From Phycisphaerae bacterium (GTDB lineage Bacteria > Planctomycetota > Phycisphaerae > UBA1845): a stretch of 64,000 nucleotides of DNA. This document shows positions 19,544 through 29,298 of the stretch, in pieces; positions within the stretch are counted from its first letter, which is position 1; the number at the start of each line of letters is the position of its first letter. The notes below the pieces were generated by a model. That model ran no database searches. It had not been told where the DNA came from and was given only the letters and a program-made list of their open reading frames with translations. The stretch lies in contig JAJDDQ010000080.1 of the NCBI GenBank assembly GCA_029260215.1, positions 1 to 64,000 on the forward strand, in the 5' to 3' direction. Position numbers and translations under genes: made by a program.

Positions 19544-20890
19544 CTATGGGCAACCGGTTCCTTCGCCGGTGAATGCGCGGAACATGGCGCCCGCGTCAAT
19601 CATGTCGACGTCTCCGTCGCGATCGGCGTCGAAACATTCGCAACCCTTGGCAGCGATCACACCGTCGCCCGACGCACATCCGAAAAACATGCTGAAGTCA
19701 TCGAGATCGACATCGCAGTCGCCGTCGATATCCTGCGTGGGATCGTTGCAGCCTGTTTCGCAGGCGTCGGCTGTTCCGTTCGTGTCGGCGTCGGTGCAAT
19801 CGGTCCCCGCGCCAGGCCATGAGCTGTTCGGAATTTGAGCACAATCCGCCTGTTCGAGGACAAGGCAATTGCCGCTGGTGAGACAACAGGCGCCGGTGGG
19901 CTGCGGGCAGGAGACGCCCGAGCAAAGAGAATCAGAACCTTGAAAGACTCCGCCCATGTCGATGCAATCCTGATCGAGGACGTTTTCGGAGCAGGCTCCG
20001 TCCGGCAGGCAGCAGGCCCCGGTTGGGAAACACTCGACGGCTGCACAGGTCGAACCGATTCCTTGCGAAAAACCTTCGGCGATGGCACAGACACTGGGCG
20101 TGAGATCGATGCATCCGCCGCCCATGAAGCAGCAGGCTTCGGACGCTTTCGGGCAATCGACGTTGGCGCAGACGGAATTGTCATCCTGATACGTACCACT
20201 GATCGCGGCGCAATCGCCAGCATCGAGGCCGTCCTGACAGCCGCCGGTGGTCAGGCAGCAGGCCCCGGTGGGTTCCTGACAATCGACGACCGCGCGAATC
20301 ACGAGGTCGCCTTGCAGGAAAATCGGAAACGAACAAAAGTCCAGCCAACCGCCCAGATTGGGGGCGAACAGCGCGTTCCTGCCCGGCTGGCAGCCATTGT
20401 TGTCGCGGACGACGCTGCCCGTGGTGGGCAGGGTAGATTCACCGAACTCGACCGAGACAAGGAGGGTTTGGCCTGCAAGCACGCCCACCTGAAGCGGGAG
20501 GGTTTGATTTTCGTCGAGGAATCGAAACTCGTTCAAGGCGAACGGCTGGAAGACCGGGCCCTCTAGCTGTTCCAATATCACGCCGGGTGTCGGGAAAGAT
20601 TCCCCACGGCGAATCCAGATGTTGTTGCCCAGATGGGGCGGCGCGCCTGCGTCGCCCGCCCACCACAGCACCTGCACAGCCACAATGTTTCCGTCGCATG
20701 GCATGGTCAGCCGGGAACCACCTTCTTCGCCGGCGATGAAGCCAGCCACGATGGTCGCGAACTGGAGATCCTCAAGCGAGTCGTTGTATACGACAACCTC
20801 GATGGCTGCGCATCGCGCGGCGAGCGCAAGAGTCACCATTGAGAACAAAGTGCGTCGAAACGTGAAGCCGTGTTTGACCCCCGCGAACAT
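19544..20890 (-). CDS. Secreted protein with four Cys-rich repeats and dockerin-like C-terminus
   Basis: Signal-like N-terminus 'MFAGVKHGFTFRRTLFSMVTLALAARCAA'. Repeats start ACCLTTGGC, ACCFMGGGC, ACCLPDGAC, ACCLTSGNC. Ends with two Asp-rich loops, 'DIDGDCDVDLDDF' and 'DADRDGDVDMIDA'. Confidence 0.8.
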   Translation of the reverse strand: MFAGVKHGFTFRRTLFSMVTLALAARCAAIEVVVYNDSLEDLQFATIVAGFIAGEEGGSRLTMPCDGNIVAVQVLWWAGDAGAPPHLGNNIWIRRGESFPTPGVILEQLEGPVFQPFALNEFRFLDENQTLPLQVGVLAGQTLLVSVEFGESTLPTTGSVVRDNNGCQPGRNALFAPNLGGWLDFCSFPIFLQGDLVIRAVVDCQEPTGACCLTTGGCQDGLDAGDCAAISGTYQDDNSVCANVDCPKASEACCFMGGGCIDLTPSVCAIAEGFSQGIGSTCAAVECFPTGACCLPDGACSENVLDQDCIDMGGVFQGSDSLCSGVSCPQPTGACCLTSGNCLVLEQADCAQIPNSSWPGAGTDCTDADTNGTADACETGCNDPTQDIDGDCDVDLDDFSMFFGCASGDGVIAAKGCECFDADRDGDVDMIDAGAMFRAFTGEGTGCP

Positions 20891-21147
20891 ACCCCTACCT
20901 CCAAATTTTGTTATCGGGTGTCCCCAGAACCTACCACCTGATTGTTGCATGCGAATCGCGATGATTCAATGCTGGTTGCGAGATGGTTCGCGGAAATGTT
21001 CGGGGTGAACCGTCCAACGCATTCGTTTGGTCGGAATGTGACGCTTGTCGCAGCGTATTCGCGCGCCGAGGTCCGCTGTCGTGCCTGTTCAATTGATAGA
21101 ACACGGCGCGAGTTTGCCCTTGCCTGTCGATTGTGGCTGACAAATTA

Positions 21148-24100
21148 TCAGGGAGCGGTCTCGCCTCGGCGGACGTCGTCTCTGGCTTTGCGCACCTGGG
21201 GTCTGTAGGACTCACCGATGCCCTCGGTGATAAGGGTCGCGGCGCCTTCGAGCAGGTTTTGGGCCTTTTGCAACTGCCCGTCGCGCCGGTAGGCCTCCGC
21301 CAGGTGGTAAATCGCCGGAACGTATCGGGGATCCTCCTCGAGCGCCTGCGTGAGGATGGCGATGGCGAGGCGGTATTCACCCATCTGCACGTAGGTCCAC
21401 GCGAGCGTGTCCTGCACAGACTGCACCGGGAATATCTTTGCCGCTTTGCGTGCGTAGGCGACGGCCTCCTGTGGCTGATTGAGCTTGTCGGAAAGCAGGA
21501 AGGCCAGATTGTTCAGCCCGTGCAGATGTTGATTATCGATTTGGAGCAACTGCTCGTAGGCTTGCTTGGCGTCATTCCAGCGTTGTTCGCGTTCGTGCAG
21601 GGCACCGATGGTGACCAGCAGCAGGATTTTCTCGTCCGGGTCGGCTGCGGTGGCTAAGAGTCGCTCCAACTCGGAGAGTGCTTCGGAGTTCTTCTCGAAT
21701 TGATTGAGCAACAGCGCGAGCACGTGGTGGCTTGTTCGGCGCAGGGTAGGGTTTTCCGGTTCGGCGCGGAACGGCTCGATCAGGCTGTCGTCGTTCTTGA
21801 TGCTGAAGACCGCATCCATGAGACGCTGGACGAACCCCAGGTCCGAAAAGCCCGACTTGTGAAAAGCGTTCAGGAATTGCGGAACCGCCTCGCTCATGCG
21901 ACCAGCCCCAGCCAGCAACTCGGCGTAGCGGAGCGTTACGATCGGTGCGCGCAGCTCGGCTGGTACTGTCTGTGTGTAGAATGCGATTCCTTCATCGAAT
22001 TTTCGAGAGTTGACACACGCTTTCATGTAGGCCGCTGCGTAGCGCGGGTTGAACCCGCTGATTCGGGCTGCCTGCTGATAGTCTGCCAACGCTGCCGCAC
22101 TCTCGCCGGCTTTGACGCGGATGTCGCCGCGGTTCTTGACCCAGACGGGATCGTTCGGATAGCGGTTGGACATCGACGTGCAGATGCGAATCGCGTCTGT
22201 GTATCGTTCGCGTTCACCGTACATGAGCACGAGATGTATGGCTGTCCTTTTGGCGGTGGGGTCGTTACGGATGATGCTCTCAAGCTCTTCAAAGGCCAAA
22301 TCGGCGCGATGGGTGAGGACGTAGCCGTTGGCCAACAGCATGCGCGGTTGATAGTTCTTGAAACTGGGGTCTTTGCTTCGCAGCCGTTCGAGATCAGAAA
22401 TCGCGAGTGCGTAGCGGCCTAGTGTGAAGTAGAGGCGGGCGCGTTGATACAATGCGGTGGCGTTGTCGCGATCGGTTTCCAGATAACGATCGATCAGCTC
22501 GATGGCTGCGTCGATGTCGCCCTTGACGGTCTTGACCGCGCTGAGCAGGAGCAACCCACCGTTGTTATCGGGATAGCGCTGCGCGAAATCCTGGACGGCG
22601 GACTCCGCCTCGTCATAACTCTGCATACGAAACAGGGTATCGATGCGACTGCGCCTGAAGAAAGCGGCCAACTGAGGTTTTTCTGTGTCGGCTTTCTCGA
22701 TGGTACGGTCCCACCATTGCAGAGCGGCGTCATTCTGACCCAACTCGGCTTGAGCGCGTGCGTTGGCTGCACAAACTTCGAGCGTTTCCGCGAAACCGGC
22801 GGCGCGTCGGACGGCTGCCTCAGTTTTGACTTTCTCGCCGATCTGGTGCCAATAGTTGGCGGCGAGCAAGGCACCGTTCGCCTTGACTTCTTTGGTTTCG
22901 GATTTCTGAATGAGTGTTTCGAACACCGCCATGGCGCGCTCGTGATTTCCGAGGTCACGGAAAAAGTTTGTGGCTTCGACCACGACGCGCGTGTCGGCGG
23001 GCGCGAGTTTCAATGCGTCCTCAAAGCGCTGCGTCGCCTGGTCGTTCTCTCGCGTGCTGTGATAGAGTTTGGCCAATGCGACCAGGTTTTCGATATCCTC
23101 CGGGCTGTTTGCGCGGAGCGTTTCGCGGCGTTTGATGCCGTCTTCGGGGGTATTCTGTTCGCGCAGCACGAGCAGTTGGTTCTTGATCCATTCGTCCGTG
23201 GGCATGAGTCGTCCGGCACGTGTGAGGTGCTTTTCGAAGGCGGCATTGTCGCCGCGCATGCGTGCGACGATGGCCAACCCCTTGTGCGCAATGCCGAGCT
23301 TGGGATTCGTATCGATGGCGCGGGTGAAATAGGTTTGAGCCTCAAATATCTGCGGCGGATCGATGGCCATGTAACACTGGCCGACGTAGGTAAGCGTGCG
23401 TGCGTTGGCGGGCTGAATGCGCAACGCCTCTTCAAAAGACGCCAGCGCAAGCTCGGGGCGTTTCTCGGCCATTTGTGCGCGACCGCGGTAGCTGAAGCCA
23501 TTGACACCGTCGATGTTTTCGCGACCGGTTTTTTCCACGATCGCGTTGACCGCAGCTGAATCCTTCGCATCAATCGCGTAGAGGAACTGCCGTTCGACGA
23601 TTGCGCGTTGGAATCGGCGTTTCGTTGCTTTGTTCAGCGTGCTGTCGGGCGACATCAGGATGCGTTCAGCCTGATTGATCTGCTCGATGTATTTCTGAGG
23701 TTCGTTTCCAGCCCCGTACCACATGGCCAACTCGTAGGCGCGGGTGAAGGAGTCTTTGATTTTCGTGAGCACATCGAACTGCTGTTGGCGACGCTCTTCG
23801 TCGTTGAGCGACTTGTTGGTCCGAATTCTGAGAATCTTGATTTCGTGGTTGTCCGGGTCAGCCGCCAACGCCCGGTCAATAAAGGGTGCGAGGCGCTCGG
23901 GCTGGTTCGTGGCCGTGAACAGGCTGGCGATCGACTGCAAAGCCTGCACGTTGGCGGGCTCCGACTGAAGGAGTCGTTCGCCGAACTGAATGGCTTCGGG
24001 ATAGTGCTTTTCAGCCTGACGAATACGCATTTGTACCAGCAGATCACGCGGATTGTCCCGGGTGATCTGGGCGGCGATGACGTCGGCCATTTCGGTCTCG

Positions 24101-25707
24101 CCGCGTTTGCGGGTGGCGGCTTCCTTGATGACAAGGGCGTCGCGACTGGTCGGCCTGATGGCCAGCACGCGATCCGCATACCTGATGGCTTTGCCAAAAT
24201 CCTCCATTTCGAGCGCGATGTGGGCGGCGACGCCGTAGCAGGACGGATCCGCCTGCTTGTCCTCAAGGGCATCCTGAATGGCCTCCCGGGCGGCGCCGGG
24301 TTGGCCGTTGCGCAAGAGCAGTTGCGCGAGCATCTTGCTGTTCTGCCAGTTGGATCTGTTGTACGCCTTGCGCGCACTTTGGAACAGCTTGGTGGCTTCC
24401 AACTCCTTGCCCTGAGCGAGCAGTATCTTGCCTGCGGTGTGCAGGCCTGCTCCCCGGTCGGGGTATTCCGCGCGGGCATCGGTGACGAAACCGGTGGCAC
24501 GCTCCAGCAGAGCGTCAAATTCCTGGGAATCCCGATCCACGGTGGCGGCCTGGGCGAGGCACTCATCGGCGGCTTTGACCAGGAGCATGTAGCGTGAGTA
24601 CTTGCGTGCCGCCGTTTTCAGCCCTTTGCGGTGGATTTCGAGGGATGTGCGCCGCTCGCAGGTCTCGACAGCTTTGAGTCGATCCCCGTTGAACGCGTAC
24701 AATTCCGCCAGGAGCATGTACTGCGTGAAGCCTTCCGGCTCGTGGGCGATGCTTTCTTCGAGCAGATTTCGGGCATTGTCGAAATAGGTCGCGACCTGAT
24801 CCGCAGCCTCGGGATCGTCCTTGGCACGGTACCATCGCCCGATCCAATACTCTGCTTCCTGCGCCTTAACGCGAGCGAGAACTTCGCCATCGTCGCCCGC
24901 GAACTCTCTGGTTGTCTTGTACATTGCGATGGCTTCATCATGGCGATTGAGCGCGCCCAGAAGCCTGGCGTAGGTGAAGCGCACGCGTGCGGCGTCGTTG
25001 CCGGGGGTCATGTTCTGCTCGATGAGCCGTTTCAGGAGTCGTTCGACGTCGTCGGCCTGCTCCTCGAAGGACGTGCGGCGATCGGATTGGGTGAACTTGG
25101 GGTCGAGTTTGTAGACGGCCAGCGAGATGGAATAATCCACGACTTCGGGAGCGAGCTGGGTCGCGCGGTTGAGACTGTCGATGCCCTTGCGGACGCTGCC
25201 TCCGTCCTTCTCGCCGGTCAGACGGTACAATTCAAGCATCGCTTTGCCGGCGGCAAAGTGCCCCTTCGGGTTCTGATCATCGACCTTGAGCAGTGCTTCG
25301 CCCGATTCCTTCAGCCGAATCCATGCGCGCGGATGGCCGTAGAGTTCTGCGAATTCCAGCAGCAGGTCGATGAAACTCTCATGGGCTTCGATCAGCGAGG
25401 TGTTTTGGGCGATGGCCTGCTGCCAGAACTGAGCGGCGGCCATCTCATCGCCGGAATCGTACATGGCCTGCCCCACGTCCACGAGGTAGGCGGGGTCGTC
25501 GGAAACCTGGTATGCGCGGTAAAAGTACAGCTTTGCGCGTTCCCAGTCGCCCAGTTCGGCGGCTTCCTGAGCGCGTTGTGCCCAGTGCGTCGGATCGGAT
25601 TTGCGGAGGGTGCTGATCGCCGCGATGCCGCCGACGGTGACGACCAGGAAGGCGACTCCGACAAGGAGTCCGACGACGGTTTTGTTCGCTTTCTTCGTGC
25701 GGGCCAT
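21148..25707 (-). CDS. 1519-aa tetratricopeptide repeat protein with N-terminal TM anchor
   Basis: 'KTVVGLLVGVAFLVVTVGGIAAIS' TM; many 34-residue TPR-like units throughout. Confidence 0.85.
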   Translation of the reverse strand: MARTKKANKTVVGLLVGVAFLVVTVGGIAAISTLRKSDPTHWAQRAQEAAELGDWERAKLYFYRAYQVSDDPAYLVDVGQAMYDSGDEMAAAQFWQQAIAQNTSLIEAHESFIDLLLEFAELYGHPRAWIRLKESGEALLKVDDQNPKGHFAAGKAMLELYRLTGEKDGGSVRKGIDSLNRATQLAPEVVDYSISLAVYKLDPKFTQSDRRTSFEEQADDVERLLKRLIEQNMTPGNDAARVRFTYARLLGALNRHDEAIAMYKTTREFAGDDGEVLARVKAQEAEYWIGRWYRAKDDPEAADQVATYFDNARNLLEESIAHEPEGFTQYMLLAELYAFNGDRLKAVETCERRTSLEIHRKGLKTAARKYSRYMLLVKAADECLAQAATVDRDSQEFDALLERATGFVTDARAEYPDRGAGLHTAGKILLAQGKELEATKLFQSARKAYNRSNWQNSKMLAQLLLRNGQPGAAREAIQDALEDKQADPSCYGVAAHIALEMEDFGKAIRYADRVLAIRPTSRDALVIKEAATRKRGETEMADVIAAQITRDNPRDLLVQMRIRQAEKHYPEAIQFGERLLQSEPANVQALQSIASLFTATNQPERLAPFIDRALAADPDNHEIKILRIRTNKSLNDEERRQQQFDVLTKIKDSFTRAYELAMWYGAGNEPQKYIEQINQAERILMSPDSTLNKATKRRFQRAIVERQFLYAIDAKDSAAVNAIVEKTGRENIDGVNGFSYRGRAQMAEKRPELALASFEEALRIQPANARTLTYVGQCYMAIDPPQIFEAQTYFTRAIDTNPKLGIAHKGLAIVARMRGDNAAFEKHLTRAGRLMPTDEWIKNQLLVLREQNTPEDGIKRRETLRANSPEDIENLVALAKLYHSTRENDQATQRFEDALKLAPADTRVVVEATNFFRDLGNHERAMAVFETLIQKSETKEVKANGALLAANYWHQIGEKVKTEAAVRRAAGFAETLEVCAANARAQAELGQNDAALQWWDRTIEKADTEKPQLAAFFRRSRIDTLFRMQSYDEAESAVQDFAQRYPDNNGGLLLLSAVKTVKGDIDAAIELIDRYLETDRDNATALYQRARLYFTLGRYALAISDLERLRSKDPSFKNYQPRMLLANGYVLTHRADLAFEELESIIRNDPTAKRTAIHLVLMYGERERYTDAIRICTSMSNRYPNDPVWVKNRGDIRVKAGESAAALADYQQAARISGFNPRYAAAYMKACVNSRKFDEGIAFYTQTVPAELRAPIVTLRYAELLAGAGRMSEAVPQFLNAFHKSGFSDLGFVQRLMDAVFSIKNDDSLIEPFRAEPENPTLRRTSHHVLALLLNQFEKNSEALSELERLLATAADPDEKILLLVTIGALHEREQRWNDAKQAYEQLLQIDNQHLHGLNNLAFLLSDKLNQPQEAVAYARKAAKIFPVQSVQDTLAWTYVQMGEYRLAIAILTQALEEDPRYVPAIYHLAEAYRRDGQLQKAQNLLEGAATLITEGIGESYRPQVRKARDDVRRGETAP

Positions 25708-25748
25708 TTGTTTTCGACCTTCTCTCGGTCAAGTGTGGTTTGTTCAAG

Positions 25749-26573
25749 TCAGGGGAGAAGTGCGCTTGCGATCTCCGAATTCGCGTCTTCCGAGCCTTCG
25801 TTACGCTCGGCAGCCTTGACCGCTGCCCAGTCGGGCCAGTGGTTTTCAAGCAGCAAGGGCAGCAGGTGCGTCAGTAACTTCTGAGTGGAATCGATGGCTT
25901 GGTCTTTTGACGGGTAACGCGGCTGGGCCTGGGGCCAGCCGAAACTGATTTCAACTTTGCTGAAATAGGAGTGTTTGTCGAAGGGGTCGCTGGCGGCCAT
26001 GCGCACTTCATGCCGGGAGGCCATGAATTTTCCGTTGCAGTGAAAGGTGTACAGCACGGGCATCTTGTCTGCGTCGAAAATGGCGGACCTAGCGAACGTC
26101 TGAAAGCGCAGGGGTATTTCCTCTACGCCGCCGGGCAATTCGACCGTTACGGCTACATCGTCATTGTCAATCCGTTGGTAACCCGCGCCTTTCATGCACT
26201 CCTCGGGCACGTGGGGTACGGCGTCGGGTTGGCCTGTGTAGTAGCTGATGAACAGCGATGCGTAGCGCAGCGGGCTTCTTTTTTCGGTAATGCTGGTGTC
26301 TTCAAGAATCCACTGGATGTACTTGTCCGTGCCGAGCGTGCCCACGACGGCGGGGTCGAGGACTTCCGCCTGTAAGAATCGGTAAGGCCCCAAACCGGAC
26401 TTGTCGAGCTTTGAGAGCGACGAACGCAGCGCGATCGGCTCTTTGGTCAGCGCGATTTTCAGTATGCGCGTGACGACTGGCAATGCGACGGCGGTCGCAC
26501 CAAGGAAGGCGAACGTAATGATGAACGGAGCCGACCAGAATGAGCGGGCCGACGTCGATTGGGTGCTGGGCAT
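25749..26573 (-). CDS. EpsI-like (exosortase-associated) domain protein
   Basis: N-terminal TM; 'YASLFISYYTGQPDAVPHVPEECMKGAGYQ' resembles the EpsI-family 'Y..G......H.PE.C..G.G' signature. Confidence 0.6.
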   Translation of the reverse strand: MPSTQSTSARSFWSAPFIITFAFLGATAVALPVVTRILKIALTKEPIALRSSLSKLDKSGLGPYRFLQAEVLDPAVVGTLGTDKYIQWILEDTSITEKRSPLRYASLFISYYTGQPDAVPHVPEECMKGAGYQRIDNDDVAVTVELPGGVEEIPLRFQTFARSAIFDADKMPVLYTFHCNGKFMASRHEVRMAASDPFDKHSYFSKVEISFGWPQAQPRYPSKDQAIDSTQKLLTHLLPLLLENHWPDWAAVKAAERNEGSEDANSEIASALLP

Positions 26574-26823
26574 CGCTAACTACCTGAAATACCAAAAGTT
26601 AGGGGAAAAACCGCCCCAGCGATCAGCGGGCTGAGGATACTCGCCGAACATTATAGGGTCAATCGGCTACGCGCGTCCTCGAATCCATTCCGACAATCGC
26701 ATGTTTTGGCTGACTTGTCTCGGTCTAAGCATTCCTTGGATACGTCGGAACCTGCGATTCGGTTCAGCGAAACGCCCTCGGCACCGATAACGACGGTAGG
26801 TCAACCTACGTTGGGAGTGCGAG

Positions 26824-27537
26824 ATGAGTTGTATCGTCATCGGAGCCGGCGGGCATGGGCGCGTTGTGCTCGACATTCTGCGGGCAGCCGGCTTGCACGT
26901 CGTGGTCGGATTCGTCGATTCCAACGCAAAAACGCATGGTCACCGCGTGGACGGGTGTGAGGTGTTCGGCGATATGTCGTGCATCGAACGGCTGAAGCGC
27001 GAGCACGGGGTGAAATCCGCGGTGGTGGCTATCGGTGACAATGGGGTTCGTCGCAGTTTTGCCGAAGCGGCGGAATCGGCAGGGCTTACGCTGCTTAACG
27101 CCATTCATCCGTCGGCCAACATTGCGGAAAACGCGACGCTGGGGCGAAATGTGGTCATCGCTGCCGGTGCGTTGGTGTGTGCCCATTGCCAGATCGGGGA
27201 TTCGTCCATTCTCAATACGGGGTGCATTGTCGATCACGAATCCATGATCGGGACGGCGGTTCACGTTTGCCCGGGGGCACGGCTGGCGGGCAGGGTGACG
27301 GTGGAGTCGGGGGCGTTCGTCGGTATCGGCTCGACGGTTATTCAAAGCCTGCGTATCGGGTACGAGTCGGTTGTGGGGGCTGGGGCTGTGGTGACGGAGA
27401 ACGTCGAGCCGATGACCACGGTGGTGGGCGTTCCTGCGCGAACGATTGAGTCACTCGCGACCGAGGAGGAGGCGCGAAGCTGGCTTCGCCCGATGCTGGC
27501 GGCGCGCTCCGCGACGACGCCGGTGTCTACGCCGTAG
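26824..27537 (+). CDS. NeuD/PglD-type sugar O/N-acetyltransferase (left-handed beta helix)
   Basis: 'MSCIVIGAGGHGRVVLDILRAAG' N-terminal Rossmann-like part, hexapeptide repeats, terminal 'VVGVPARTIES'. Confidence 0.85.
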   Translation: MSCIVIGAGGHGRVVLDILRAAGLHVVVGFVDSNAKTHGHRVDGCEVFGDMSCIERLKREHGVKSAVVAIGDNGVRRSFAEAAESAGLTLLNAIHPSANIAENATLGRNVVIAAGALVCAHCQIGDSSILNTGCIVDHESMIGTAVHVCPGARLAGRVTVESGAFVGIGSTVIQSLRIGYESVVGAGAVVTENVEPMTTVVGVPARTIESLATEEEARSWLRPMLAARSATTPVSTP

Positions 27538-27573
27538 TGCGACGCCTGTTTCCACTGCACAGTTTTTCGCTGT

Positions 27574-27640
27574 CCGCTCCCTTCGTGCTCCCGCCTTGGT
27601 CGCTCTCAGGGTTGCGGCTCTGAAGGAGCGTGCGGAGCGC
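27574..27640 (+). repeat. Intergenic repeat family R3, copy A (direct repeat)
   Basis: CCGCTCCCTTCGTGCTCCCGCCTTGGTCGCTCTCAGGGTTGCGGCTCTGAAGGAGCGTGCGG; near-identical at a 162-bp offset. Confidence 0.85.
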
Positions 27641-27703
27641 GTTGGGATTGAATTGGCACCTCAACGACGGGGAGTCCTTTTGCGTGGCGGTTCTCCTGGT
27701 GCG

Positions 27704-27802
27704 CGACCACACCTAATTTTGCGGGTTCTCGCCAACCGCTCCCTTCGTGCTCCCGCATTGGTCGCTCTCAGGGTCGCGGCTCTGAAAGAGCGTGCGGGGC
27801 AC
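27704..27802 (+). repeat. Intergenic repeat family R3, copy B; its left part matches the reverse complement of 60171-60209
   Basis: CGACCACACCTAATTTTGCGGGTTCTCGCCAACCGCTCCC followed by the same ~65-bp unit as copy A. Confidence 0.85.
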
Positions 27803-27825
27803 GCCGTTATTATCGTGCCGGAGCA

Positions 27826-29247
27826 CTATGCGTGGGTGGGGGGTTGGATGGGGGCGACTTTTCCTTCGGCTAGTAAATCCTGGTACTGCTTCCAACTCAT
27901 GCTTTCCTTGCCCGTGGGGATCGGCTGCATGGTGATGCAGTCGCGGACGGGGCAGACCAGCGAGCACATGTTGCAGCCCACGCAGGTGTCCTGATTAATG
28001 GTGAACGAATTTACGTAGCCCGCGCCTGCGCCGTGGACGAAGGATTTGCAGCCGCTTTCGAACACGCGTTGATCGTGATCGGGATGCCTGGCGATGAATT
28101 CCTGTTCGGGGACAGGCTCGATGCGAATGGATTGATGGCAGCCGTCCTCGCAGGCGATGTAGCAGAGGCCGCAGTTGATGCACTTCTGCTCGTCTATTTG
28201 GGCGACGACTTTGTAGTTCAGATCGAGATCGCCCCAGCTTCGGATGCGGCTGGCGGACTTGCCCACAAAGTCGGTTGTCGCGTGGAAGTTTTTCTCGCGC
28301 ATCCAGTTGCTCATCCCACTGATGAGCTGTTCGACGATGCGGAATCCGTAGTGCATGACGGCTGTGCAGACCTGGACGCTGGACGATCCGAGCAGCATGA
28401 ATTCGACCGCGTCCTGCCAGGCTTGTATGCCGCCGATGCCGCTGATTGGCAGGCGTATGCCTTCGTCGTTGGCTATCTGTGAAACCATGTTGAGGGCGAT
28501 CGGCTTGACTGCGGGACCGCAATACCCGCCGTGCGACCCGAGGCCGGCCACCTGCGGTTTGGGTGTGAAGGTGTCGAGATCGACACCGACGATCGAGTTG
28601 ATGGTGTTGATGAGCGAGATTGCGTCGGCGCCACCTTCTTTGGCTGCCCGTCCGACTGCGGCTACGTCGGTGACGTTGGGTGTGAGTTTGACCATGACGG
28701 GCGTGCGGGCCACTTCCTTGACCCACTCGACGATCATTTTTGTGTATTCGGGGACTTGGCCGACTGCTGCGCCCATGCCGCGTTCGCTCATGCCGTGCGG
28801 GCATCCGAAGTTCAGTTCCAGGCCGTCTGCACCGGCATCTTCGGCCTGTTTGACAATGTTGTGCCACACGTCGCGCTTGGAATCGACCATCAGGGAGACG
28901 AAGAGTGCGTGGTTCGGAAAGTCGCGTTTGATGTTGGCGATTTCGCGCAGGTTGACGTCGAGGGTGCGATCGGTGATCAGCTCGATGTTGTTCAGGCCCA
29001 TGACCTTGCGGCCGTCGTAATCGACAGCGCCGTAGCGTGAGCTGACGTTGACGATGGGTTCGTGGGCGAGGGTTTTCCATACCGCGCCGCCCCAGCCTGC
29101 TTCGAACGCGCGGCGGATCTGATATTCCGAATTCGTCGGCGGCGCGCTGGCCAACCAGAATGGGTTGGGGGCTTTGATACCGCAGAATTCGATCGACAAA
29201 TCCACCGCAGGCCAGGCGCTTCCGTTTGTTGCTTTCGATTCGCTCAT
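27826..29247 (-). CDS. preA: NAD-dependent dihydropyrimidine dehydrogenase subunit PreA
   Basis: 'DLSIEFCGIKAPNPFWLASAPPTNS', 'ELNFGCPHGMSERGMGAAVGQ', C-terminal ferredoxin motifs 'CINCGLCYIAC' and 'CVGCNMCSLVCP'. ATG at 29247. Confidence 0.93.
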   Translation of the reverse strand: MSESKATNGSAWPAVDLSIEFCGIKAPNPFWLASAPPTNSEYQIRRAFEAGWGGAVWKTLAHEPIVNVSSRYGAVDYDGRKVMGLNNIELITDRTLDVNLREIANIKRDFPNHALFVSLMVDSKRDVWHNIVKQAEDAGADGLELNFGCPHGMSERGMGAAVGQVPEYTKMIVEWVKEVARTPVMVKLTPNVTDVAAVGRAAKEGGADAISLINTINSIVGVDLDTFTPKPQVAGLGSHGGYCGPAVKPIALNMVSQIANDEGIRLPISGIGGIQAWQDAVEFMLLGSSSVQVCTAVMHYGFRIVEQLISGMSNWMREKNFHATTDFVGKSASRIRSWGDLDLNYKVVAQIDEQKCINCGLCYIACEDGCHQSIRIEPVPEQEFIARHPDHDQRVFESGCKSFVHGAGAGYVNSFTINQDTCVGCNMCSLVCPVRDCITMQPIPTGKESMSWKQYQDLLAEGKVAPIQPPTHA

Positions 29248-29298
29248 CGCGTCACCTCGTATTCGCCGTAACGGCGTTGCTAACCCGCGTGCCAAACA

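Noticed and set aside
22444-25884. Long + strand ORFs (371, 329, 417 aa) opposite the TPR gene
   Set aside because: Shadow ORFs of the 1519-aa TPR protein; no recognisable domains.
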